A DNA stretch of 64,000 nucleotides from Vibrio sp. RE88. Its GTDB lineage: Bacteria; Pseudomonadota; Gammaproteobacteria; Enterobacterales; Vibrionaceae. The stretch covers positions 310,001 through 374,000 of the forward strand of contig NZ_VTYQ01000001.1 in NCBI RefSeq assembly GCF_013113835.1. Direction: 5' to 3'. The notes beneath the pieces were generated by a model. That model searched no databases and had not been told where the DNA came from. It worked only from the letters and a program-made list of their open reading frames with translations. Of this stretch, positions 55,598-63,447 are shown piece by piece (the first letter of the stretch is position 1; each line of letters starts with the position of its first letter). The position numbers and the translations under genes were made by a program.

Positions 55598-56073
55598 TTA
55601 TTGTTCGTAAGTAGATAACAAGTATTTTTTGACCTTTAGTAACGTATCGTATTTATACTCGCTCGTGCCGCCATCAGAGTAGTATCCAGAAAAAACATCT
55701 AAGTTCTTGTCCCGAGATATGTTCTTTCACGTATCAGTGACCCATTTTCAAACTTGTACAGATAAGAAGTATATTGAGTCCCTTTTATATCGAAGTGGTT
55801 TATGTCCCAGGTTATTTGAACTAAAAGGTACGGGTTGTTTCTTAGGGATATTTCATCCATACCGTTGAAAATCGGCGGTCCTCCTTCAACAGTATATTCG
55901 TCTACTTTGGTGGTTTTACTTCCGGTAGTGATTGACAGAAAATAGGGAGCGTACTCGTGATCTTGTTCGGAAATATCAATCCTATCCCCTTGTTCTGTCA
56001 CCAATGTGGCAATTGAGAAAGCAGGAAATGCGATGGTCATAGCGAATGCTACTAGTGTGTTTTTTATTTTCAT
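55598..56073 (-). pseudogene. Frameshifted exported protein, end of the immunity-like array
   Basis: The first 124 codons from 56073 encode a signal peptide (FAMTIAFPAFSIA) and a beta-rich domain (VEGGPPIFNGMDEISL, then LLVQITWDINHFDIKG), and then stop at 55699. A different frame is open from 55723 to 55601 and reads like the natural continuation (DVFSGYYSDGGTSEYKYD, LLKVKKYLLSTYEQ). The switch must fall between about 55702 and 55726. Joined, the protein would have about 160 residues. Function unknown. It could be a sequencing error or a decaying gene. Confidence 0.65.
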
Positions 56074-56152
56074 TATTATTGAAAGCTCGCTCCAAAATGG
56101 GGAGGAAATGGTTTTGATACTTCTTTACCTTCATTACACATAGATAGCTTGC

Positions 56153-57040
56153 TTATTTTTCTACGATGCTATCTTTAAGGTTTTCGACTTCAAGATAATT
56201 ATATACTCTCTCAGGAACTTTATTAGATTGATTATGTTTCCTCATTAGGTTGTAATAAATCAAATAATTTCTTTTCGCAAGTTTGTGGTTTTTTAATTCT
56301 TGATACGAATCAGCAAGGTTAAGGTAGGCGACAGTTCTATTAGGAACAATGGCTGTTAGTTTTTCTAGAATATCGATCGAAAATTTATGATATCCACCCT
56401 TAGAGAGATAATAAGCTATATTATTATGATGGACTTGGTTTTCCTTTTTTATAGGGTATAGAGCATACAAATTTATCAATAGGTTTTTGCTTATAGGTAC
56501 TTCTTTTAATTTAAACATTTTTTCAATCCAAGATAAATTATAGTCAGAATCAACATCGATGTGACAATATTTATTGAATCCTTTGTCATTCTCCAGAAAC
56601 AAAAGAGGTTCTAAGTCAGACACCTATGCACCCTCTAATAATATGTTAGTGTTCTTCTGACATTTTTTAGTTATTGAAAAGATACCATCTGATACATAAC
56701 TTATATAAGATTTTGTTTTTCTTACTATAAATTCATTGTTTTCATACGATATGTATATTTCAAACTGTCCAGAGAAACTATTACCTTTATTAACTATGGT
56801 GAATCCATCTGAGCTGGGTTTTATTTCTTTTAAAGTACTATACCCATCGATAGTAAAGTTACTAGCTTTGAGAACAAGACTATTACCCTTGTAGATAAAC
56901 AGGTAATTATCAATAGGGTTGGTTTTTATCATGAATGATGAATTCGCAAAGTTCGCATTAAAATACTCATCTTCAAAAGCTAAAGATGAGTTAATGAAAA
57001 TTAACTGAAATATTGCTAATATCAAATAGTTTGACTTCAT
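56153..57040 (-). pseudogene. Exported beta/TPR protein split by an in-frame TAG
   Basis: From 57040 a signal peptide (LILAIFQLIFINSSLA) and a beta-rich domain run to a TAG at 56624-56626. The same frame then continues from a GTG for 156 codons, ending in a TPR-like helical repeat (NNIAYYLSKGGYHKFSI, VAYLNLADSYQELKNHKLA). Intact relatives I recall join such halves in one protein of about 295 residues. A nonsense mutation is therefore likely. The alternative is two coupled genes, as GAGGG lies near the GTG, but the second half has no signal peptide. Function unknown. Confidence 0.65.
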
Positions 57041-57459
57041 TATTCATTACACTTTTGTAGTTTCAATATACCTTTATCGATGGGTAAGGAATAAAAAGGG
57101 AGATTAATCCTTTTTCCATCTGAATCGATTAACCCAAACCAGTTAAACGCGATTCCATTTCTTATTTGGTTGATTTGTGCAATTGGATATGTAATATCTA
57201 TTTTGTCAAATGGTATATCAAAGCCTCCTAGCCCGATATCTGATGAGCTGTAATATAGGTGATAACTATCATCATGGTTTAGGACTCTGGCTTTGATATA
57301 TACTTGATTACTGGCCACTTCAATCACTGCTTCTTCATTCTTAATTGATACTTCCCCAAATGGCTCATGAAAAGCCCCACACTCTAATGAGTAATACCCA
57401 TCAAAATTTTCACTTACTATTGAGTTAGATATGAGAGTGACTACAACTAGTGATTTCAT
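57040..57459 (-). CDS. Small protein with short signal-like N-terminus, immunity-array member
   Basis: A 139-residue protein with a short hydrophobic start (LVVVTLISNSIV), then a beta-strand-rich body: YYSLECGAFHEPFGEVSI, YHLYYSSSDIGLGG, GIAFNWFGLIDSDGKRI. One cysteine is near the N-terminus and one is in LKLQKCNE at the end, a plausible periplasmic disulfide. Its stop overlaps the next start (TAATG). The family is not recognised; immunity is suggested only by position. Confidence 0.65.
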   Translation of the reverse strand: MKSLVVVTLISNSIVSENFDGYYSLECGAFHEPFGEVSIKNEEAVIEVASNQVYIKARVLNHDDSYHLYYSSSDIGLGGFDIPFDKIDITYPIAQINQIRNGIAFNWFGLIDSDGKRINLPFYSLPIDKGILKLQKCNE

Positions 57460-57511
57460 CCTTTTTAAGCCTAGAATATATATTTTGAGTGTTTATTATA
57501 TTGAATTAATA

Positions 57512-58254
57512 TCAATCAGGACTTACAAGCAATGTATCTTTTTTTAGATAGCCAATTGTATTATTGTATTTTGAGAATGCCCACTCGGTCTCTCCATCAT
57601 AGTAATACTCAGTTACGTTGACCTCATCGCCATCAATAACGTAACTTCCTAATCTATTAAAGTCTTTATCATAAAAATATGAACGTTAGCATGGAGTCTT
57701 TCTCTCTTTAGTGCATCTTTTTCATTACTGACTAAAAATTCTTCTTTCGAAGTTTTTCGCTTTATGTAAAAGTCACCAACAATCTTATCTTCATAATTTA
57801 GTAATAATTTATGATTATTTATTTTCCAAACATTTTCATAGGTTTCTAAAGCTGAACTTCTATTATTGTCTATAATGTAATCACCAGATTGTTTTAAATT
57901 ACAAAGAGTGATTTCTTCCTTGTTTTGGTCTTTTATGTAAACAAAAGCATCTTTTGAACTATTTAAATAGTATATTTTTCCACATTCATTGGATCCGGAA
58001 AAGGTATCAGATAGGAAGTAATAATTTTCATATGGAGTAGATAGTTTTTTTATATCTATAAAGTCATTTAAGTTGCTATTTTCTATAGAGATATTTCTAC
58101 AAATTTCATTCTGACATACTCTTGCGAAGGCAGTGCTATTTTTTATTTCTATGAACGCTTCTGATTCCGCAGAGTACAAAACAGAGGAAGCAAGCATGAG
58201 TGTTGTGAAAGTTATGGCGATCAAATATTTATTTCCAACACCGTTACTAATCAT
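57512..58254 (-). pseudogene. Frameshifted exported protein with SH3-like C-terminus
   Basis: From 58254, 201 codons encode a signal peptide (LIAITFTTLMLASSVLYSA) and a Cys-containing beta domain, ending abnormally at 57649. Adding one T to the T5 run at 57673-57677 (written as A on the plus strand) restores the frame. It then runs to 57512 with an SH3-like end (YVIDGDEVNVTEYYYDG, NNTIGYLKKDTLLV). The restored product has about 247 residues. The start overlaps the preceding gene by four bases. Function unknown. Confidence 0.68.
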
Positions 58255-58862
58255 AACGATATTTCCCTATAATAGAAATTCAATCTCATTTTGCAAGATT
58301 CTTTGCTTTCGCTGTATAACTTATTATTTATCTTACAGCTTTTGTCGATATAGTCTTTCCATGGTTTAAGTGGCTGATCTAAGGGCTTAGTATTATGTCC
58401 TTGACTGAAAATTAAATAGGCTAATTCAACGTTCTGATTTTCTATATAGTCAAATTCAACCAACCTTGCCTTTGTGACCCATGAATTACATTCGGCGATT
58501 AAATATTTTGTCGTTACGTCAGCAATTGGCTCTCCGTTAGGGAAAAACTCTTCTACAGAACAAGCTTGAGTCTTGTAATTTATCCATTCTAGTTGAGAGT
58601 TTTTAAATTCCTCGTCTAATTTGGAAGCACTTAGCTTATTCTTGATGGCTTTGTATCGGTTATTGATTTCAGTATCATATTTTTTATACTCTGATTCACG
58701 CTGCTTTAGTTTTTCTACATAATTGTCGGAAAAATCATACATCTGATAAGAAAAAGAATAACCAGAATATATAATAATTACCAAAGGTAAGCTAAATCTT
58801 AAAAACATTATAGTTATAATGATTGTAAATTTTTTCTTATGCTCAATAAATAATGAAGTCAT
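58251..58862 (-). CDS. LprI/DUF1311-like protein, lysozyme-inhibitor type
   Basis: A 203-residue exported or membrane-tethered protein. A hydrophobic segment (about 19-37) follows a basic start; an internal ATG at 58808 would give a more standard signal peptide. The body matches the LprI/YecT pattern: a long helix (DTEINNRYKAIKNKL), then FKNSQLEWINYKTQACSVEEFF and YLIAECNSWVTKARLVEF, where the W-x-x-Y and paired cysteines are typical. LprI proteins inhibit lysozyme. Here it lies 2.6 kb downstream of a muramidase-type effector gene, supporting an immunity role. Confidence 0.65.
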   Translation of the reverse strand: MTSLFIEHKKKFTIIITIMFLRFSLPLVIIIYSGYSFSYQMYDFSDNYVEKLKQRESEYKKYDTEINNRYKAIKNKLSASKLDEEFKNSQLEWINYKTQACSVEEFFPNGEPIADVTTKYLIAECNSWVTKARLVEFDYIENQNVELAYLIFSQGHNTKPLDQPLKPWKDYIDKSCKINNKLYSESKESCKMRLNFYYREISL

Positions 58863-58864
58863 TT

Positions 58865-59605
58865 CTAATTCAATATTATGTCTGATTCCGAAACATAGCC
58901 TTGAAAGTTTTCTGATTCTAATATATAGAATATGATAAAGTCAGATTCTATATATTCTTCGATAGCACCAGTTATTATTATCCCTTCATTTTCTTTAATA
59001 GATATCTCTTTTAGTTTAGTAACTGATATTTCTTCATTCTCGTCAACTTTTATATCATAAAGCCAAGTTCTTTCCGAGTTTGATTTTACATCCATTAATT
59101 TTCTTTCTCTAGGATCTTCGTCATAAGATACCATTATTTCTTTATTGTTTATTATAGAGTAATAATTACCTAGATCGTCACTTATGTACGTGTTATCTAG
59201 TTTGATTTCTTTCTTATTTAACTTAAAAGAATATTCTATCCGACCATTAAATCCGATAGGCTTATCAGATAATGAAATTATTTTACCAAAATAAGATACA
59301 TCGCCACATAATGAAACAATGCTGCCATCATTTAGATTTACGGCTTTTGCTTTGCCATTTTCAACTTTAGATAATATACCGCAATCATCTTCGTTTCTTA
59401 TGTAGATATAACCATTAAATGGAGGTGAAAGCTCCTCTAATCGATAGTTTTCTCCTAAATAACCTCTTACATCTCTTAAGTCGAGTTTATTCATTACCAG
59501 TTCTTGTGAACTTTGACTAGCATAAGGGTAAAGAGTCCCACAAGTAAAAAATAATATTCTTGGAATGTTTACGATTAATTTAGTTGTATAGTTAAATAAT
59601 AACAT
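58865..59605 (-). CDS. Exported protein, immunity-array member
   Basis: A 246-residue protein with a hydrophobic N-terminus (about 8-28). It has a pair of cysteines in NEDDCGILSKVENG and DGSIVSLCGDVSYFG and many beta strands, and ends with an SH3-like stretch (FIIFYILESENFQGYVSESD). Its overall plan, a Cys-linked beta domain plus SH3-like end, resembles the frameshifted gene at 57.5-58.3 kb. The family is not recognised. It is two bases from the following gene, clearly in one operon. Confidence 0.65.
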   Translation of the reverse strand: MLLFNYTTKLIVNIPRILFFTCGTLYPYASQSSQELVMNKLDLRDVRGYLGENYRLEELSPPFNGYIYIRNEDDCGILSKVENGKAKAVNLNDGSIVSLCGDVSYFGKIISLSDKPIGFNGRIEYSFKLNKKEIKLDNTYISDDLGNYYSIINNKEIMVSYDEDPRERKLMDVKSNSERTWLYDIKVDENEEISVTKLKEISIKENEGIIITGAIEEYIESDFIIFYILESENFQGYVSESDIILN

Positions 59606-59684
59606 TAAAATTTTTAACTCATCATGGAGCCTATGGGTGAGTAGGTGTTCTATATGAAAATAGAATTAAAATGAAGTTTATAAA

Positions 59685-60180
59685 TTACCAATCTCCACCC
59701 CAATACTCGGATCTAGAAATCTCGCTAAAAAATTTAGGATCTGGAAATGGTTCATATCTCCCACGCTGATTTAAATCTTCTCGCTTAAAAAAGACTCTGT
59801 TCCGTTCGCCACTTGGATCCTTTCTTTCTGCTGCTAGTATTATATTTGAAGCTACATTCTTATATAGGTACTTGTATTTCCCTATATAAAAAACTATGGA
59901 TTCATCATTAACGGAACCACCAGACGTCATTGACGTAGTAGAAGTTTTTTTTAGAGATTTCATTTTGGGAAAAGATCAACTCTATGTTACTTATGTTTCC
60001 GTATCTGTACGTAGTCTCTTGCTCATTAAGGCAAAATGAGACTAAATTGTCATTTTCCAATATTACTGTTGATAATATTAACTCATTTTTATAGCAAAGT
60101 GACTGGCTATGAAATTTAGATCCACTTGCTGTAGATGAAAGTACTATTAAAGGTAAAGATAGAAAAATAGCTCTTTTCAT
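59685..60180 (-). pseudogene. Exported protein frameshifted in an A8 tract
   Basis: The frame from the ATG at 60180 has a signal peptide (AIFLSLPLIVLSSTASGS) and the family-like SFCLNEQETTYRYGNISNIELIF, then stops at 59908. A second frame covers 59963-59685 and continues the fold (SGGSVNDESIVFYIGKYKYLY). Removing one base from the eight-A tract at 59945-59952 joins them into one protein of about 165 residues. I have seen this YRYG...IEL layout in uncharacterised proteobacterial proteins. Homopolymer slippage, phase variation or a sequencing error could explain it. Confidence 0.68.
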
Positions 60181-60221
60181 TTTAAGTCTCAAAAGTTTAT
60201 CTGAGATTATACATTTCAATT

Positions 60222-60596
60222 TTATGGCATACTCAACACTGATTCGAGATAGGTATTGAGTTCTTTATACTCATTTGTCATACAAGAAAAGAAGTTAGCA
60301 AACTCTGCATCAGTATTTTCTGAATCATAAGTATGAAATTTGCATTTTCTCTCAGCATACTCTTCCCAAGAGCTAATCATTAAGGAAAATTTTTCTTTTC
60401 TTTCTGGAAAATACTCTTCTATTAGGTTCTTATTGTTCTCTACATTCTTGACTTCTGCCAATAGCTTTATGTTTTCATTATTATTGATGGCTTTGAGTTG
60501 CCTGTTTTCTGATTCGTTGAATGCCGAAACTGCTGGGAATCCAACGAAAATCAGAAGGTACAAATACTTTTGTCTGCTTAATGAAAGTTTATACAT
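60222..60596 (-). CDS. Small exported LprI/DUF1311-like protein
   Basis: A 124-residue protein with a signal peptide (YLYLLIFVGFPAVSA). A helical body ends in SSWEEYAERKCKF, then FANFFSCMTNEYKELNTYLE. The W-x-x-Y, paired cysteines and terminal helix follow the LprI-type pattern seen also at 58.3-58.9 kb, though the match is weaker and shorter. A periplasmic inhibitor of a muramidase is a reasonable guess. Confidence 0.6.
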   Translation of the reverse strand: MYKLSLSRQKYLYLLIFVGFPAVSAFNESENRQLKAINNNENIKLLAEVKNVENNKNLIEEYFPERKEKFSLMISSWEEYAERKCKFHTYDSENTDAEFANFFSCMTNEYKELNTYLESVLSMP

Positions 60597-60605
60597 AACT
60601 AAATA

Positions 60606-60989
60606 TCACTGTTCTAAAGGATTGCATGTTATTTTTTGTTTATAAACTTCTATCATACATTTTTGACTATTCCATGGGGCCCCAACAACAAAATCTACAT
60701 TACCTGAATTAACTTTTAAACTTGTAACATATATTGTTGGGTAATCATTTAATAGGTCTAGCCCGCTATCATCCAGTTTACAATATTCTTTTTTTTCTTT
60801 TTTATCTAATATTTCAACTGTTACACAAGGGTTACTTTTTTGAACATAAGAAACTATCCTTTCTTTTTTAGTTGAGGGTGAGTAATTGGAATGATAGATA
60901 CGTAATTCATCAATAAAAGCCGATTTAGCTATTGACGAAAATAGTGTCAATAATACTGCTATTTGCAATCTTCTGGCATTATGAATCAT
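60606..60989 (-). CDS. Small exported protein, immunity-array member
   Basis: A 127-residue protein with a signal peptide (LQIAVLLTLFSSIAKSA) and four cysteines in the mature part (SNPCVTVEIL, KEYCKLDDSG, NSQKCMIEVY, ITCNPLEQ). This suggests two disulfides and a periplasmic location. The family is not recognised. It is second after the muramidase-type effector gene. Confidence 0.65.
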   Translation of the reverse strand: MIHNARRLQIAVLLTLFSSIAKSAFIDELRIYHSNYSPSTKKERIVSYVQKSNPCVTVEILDKKEKKEYCKLDDSGLDLLNDYPTIYVTSLKVNSGNVDFVVGAPWNSQKCMIEVYKQKITCNPLEQ

Positions 60990-61018
60990 ATGTTAAAATT
61001 AAATTTGACAGAAAAATG

Positions 61019-61408
61019 TTAATCAATCTTCTTGTTTAAAACCAAATAATTTGGAGTATACGGAGATGATTCTATTTGACTTATTTTCGACCAAACTAGT
61101 AGGTTGTCATCTTGGCAGATAATAAACTTTGGATTGCTTGAAGAAAACGGATCTGTTGTCTCGCCTTTGTAACAGTTGGTGTCCATTTTTTTTAATATTA
61201 TTGGTGGTCCGGCTTCAAGCCGGTCATTTATTTTTCTACCGTTATCAAAAGTAAAGAAATACTTAAGTGTTAATCTTTCACTTGAATTTTTTTCAATTTT
61301 TAAAAAATAAGTACTACTTGATTTTTCGCTTGTCCATTGACCTAATATTTCAGCATGAACACTTTGGGAAAAAATTACGACAAAAAAAATGGACTTTATA
61401 AAATTCAT
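61019..61408 (-). CDS. Small exported protein, prime candidate cognate immunity protein
   Basis: A 129-residue protein with a signal peptide (IFFVVIFSQSVHA) and a beta-rich body: LGQWTSEKSSSTYFLKIEK, LEAGPPIILKKMD and FIICQDDNLLVWSKI. It resembles small lipocalin-like or barrel inhibitors. Its start lies 9 bp after the effector stop, the usual position of the cognate immunity gene. Periplasmic location fits protection against a cell-wall-cutting toxin. The family is unrecognised. Confidence 0.68.
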   Translation of the reverse strand: MNFIKSIFFVVIFSQSVHAEILGQWTSEKSSSTYFLKIEKNSSERLTLKYFFTFDNGRKINDRLEAGPPIILKKMDTNCYKGETTDPFSSSNPKFIICQDDNLLVWSKISQIESSPYTPNYLVLNKKID

Positions 61409-61417
61409 TAGTATACC

Positions 61418-63436
61418 CTAAAAATAATTAAATGAGCGTGCTCTGGTCAACCAACCTTCTCTAAACTTATCTTGGTTTGGTACATTATCAGCTCTATAGT
61501 TATAATATTCGATTCTCTTTTCTCGAAACGTGATATATAACTCCTTTTCTTTTCCTTGGGATATGAGCTCATTTGTCGCTTTTAAGGTGCCAGGCCCCAT
61601 ATTCCAGTCTTCGACAACATCACCTCCCAACACATTTATTGCTCTTTGTAAAACCACAGCAGAGCCCTGAGGCGCATTGTAATAAAAATCTACAAATTGA
61701 AACGCTACGGGGCAGCTATTAATCTGATCTGCATAGGATTTTTTCCAGTAACCTTCTAAGAAAATAGCGTATGCTTGCTGGTCTGTAATATTTTTTAGAG
61801 TTTCGACGCTGGCCTCTACACCAAATAGCTTTTTAGAGTACCTTTTCCAAGTATCTAGTATTACACCTTTGTTTGTATGTCCTCCTACATCATCTGGATC
61901 GTTTATATAATCGCCTTCGTGTACCAAGATTTCAGTATAAAACAAATGGCTCGGGTCACATTTTATCTTGGATTCTCCAGCCTGGGGAGCAAAAGGCCAA
62001 TAATGCCAGACACTTTTATCGTCCGGGAGCGTAATCTTGCTTTGTGTGTCTTGCATCCAAGAAAACTTATCCGCTCTTTCTCGTTCATGCTGTGAGAATA
62101 TTTCGTGATGGTTCATGACCTCACTACGCCAAGGTGACTCCAGATAGTCCTTTTCAGAAACAAAACCTGTCATGTACTTTTCATCCATCACTTCTTTGGC
62201 GAGTTGATGAATCATAGAGTAGCTATCTTTAGTGACGTCTGTATACCAGTCAGAAGGGTGCTTTGCGATAACGCGCTCAAAGTGTTTACGTTTGTTTTCT
62301 AAGTAAACCTTGGCTTCTCTTGGTTTGAATGCCGAGAAATCAATCTCTTCACCTTTGGATAGCTCTTCGAGCAGTTGGCTGTAGAATGAATTGGATACGC
62401 TCAGAGCGCCATCACTCCCACTGCCGTCAATGGTGATAAGAGGGCTTTCTTCTGCATTTTTTGGGGCAATCTTTTTTAAGAAAAACTCAGGCGGTTTTTC
62501 TACGGAAAATAGCTCTATGTGGACTCGGTTATCTTCTTTCTTGGTGGCGTGGGCATCGTTACTGTACTCGTGAAGCCCCATATAGCCCAGTTCGTCCCCC
62601 GCTTTCACTTCGATAGCGCCAAAGTCGATGTTGAGTGGTAAGGGGAGTCCCAGTGTTACGACGCTGCCATCGCGTAATGAGGCGGCATTTTTAGACATCC
62701 ACTCTGGTTCAGAGACAGGTTCTGGGACCATCACAGAGGTGTTGTTAAGAATATCGAAATCGCTGTCTTTGCCTGCCGCAAACCAGACGATTTTGCCTTT
62801 CATTTTCTTTTCGCTAGATGAAGGGGAGTCACCCAATTGAACAACGCGGCACTTAATCATCTTATAAGTGTGGTCCCCAATTTCAAACTCTACGGTTTCT
62901 TGCTCTTCTGCATGCAAATACTCCAAAATCGTACCGCTTGACATAGAGACTTTGCTTTCCACTTTCCCTCTTTCAGGAGCACCACCAAGTTTAAACGTTC
63001 GGACGTTCCACCCATCGTCAACCAACTTATAGCGAGTCGTCAGCGATGAATTAGCCCCGATATCGGATGGCGGAGCAAGATGCATGTAGAGAGAGTACAG
63101 TTTAAAGACTTCGTCATCTTTCTCAGGGTTTTTGTGTTCATGTTCCAGTAGAACGAAGTTGTTACTGTATTTGAGCTCTTGGTCTTTGTATGTGGTGGTT
63201 TGGTAATCAGCGTGAATACGATAAGCGACAATTTTCCCGTCCATCATTGCCTGGATAGGTCTTAATCCTTTACCCCAAGGCACCATCTTGGACGTCAAGT
63301 GGACACCACTGTGCCAACCATAACCTTGCCCTAAGAGGTAACGGCCGCTCTTAACTTGGTCGAACAGTTTAGCGAAATCACTAAGTGTATGATAGGGCTC
63401 GCCATTTCTTTGTGTTATAGGAAAAACTGTATCCAT
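61418..63436 (-). CDS. M23-like plus GH108 muramidase fusion, putative T6SS effector
   Basis: A 672-residue protein with no Sec signal. The N-terminal region (about 30-330) has the layout of an M23/LytM-type domain (GYGWHSGVHLTSK, then LYSLYMHLAPPSD) with a long insertion. His46 stands where the family usually has the metal-binding Asp, so activity is uncertain. A helical linker follows (about 340-480). A GH108 muramidase domain then has the catalytic Glu in LVHEGDYINDPDDVGG (about residue 507), with a peptidoglycan-binding-type end (GPGTLKATNELISQG). It likely cuts the glycan strand of target cells. Confidence 0.8.
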   Translation of the reverse strand: MDTVFPITQRNGEPYHTLSDFAKLFDQVKSGRYLLGQGYGWHSGVHLTSKMVPWGKGLRPIQAMMDGKIVAYRIHADYQTTTYKDQELKYSNNFVLLEHEHKNPEKDDEVFKLYSLYMHLAPPSDIGANSSLTTRYKLVDDGWNVRTFKLGGAPERGKVESKVSMSSGTILEYLHAEEQETVEFEIGDHTYKMIKCRVVQLGDSPSSSEKKMKGKIVWFAAGKDSDFDILNNTSVMVPEPVSEPEWMSKNAASLRDGSVVTLGLPLPLNIDFGAIEVKAGDELGYMGLHEYSNDAHATKKEDNRVHIELFSVEKPPEFFLKKIAPKNAEESPLITIDGSGSDGALSVSNSFYSQLLEELSKGEEIDFSAFKPREAKVYLENKRKHFERVIAKHPSDWYTDVTKDSYSMIHQLAKEVMDEKYMTGFVSEKDYLESPWRSEVMNHHEIFSQHERERADKFSWMQDTQSKITLPDDKSVWHYWPFAPQAGESKIKCDPSHLFYTEILVHEGDYINDPDDVGGHTNKGVILDTWKRYSKKLFGVEASVETLKNITDQQAYAIFLEGYWKKSYADQINSCPVAFQFVDFYYNAPQGSAVVLQRAINVLGGDVVEDWNMGPGTLKATNELISQGKEKELYITFREKRIEYYNYRADNVPNQDKFREGWLTRARSFNYF

Positions 63437-63447
63437 GAGGTTATACC

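Noticed and set aside
59940-59960. Programmed -1 ribosomal frameshift at the A8 tract
   Set aside because: A -1 slip would enter a frame that soon stops; the useful change is +1 (loss of one A), so a classical -1 signal does not fit.
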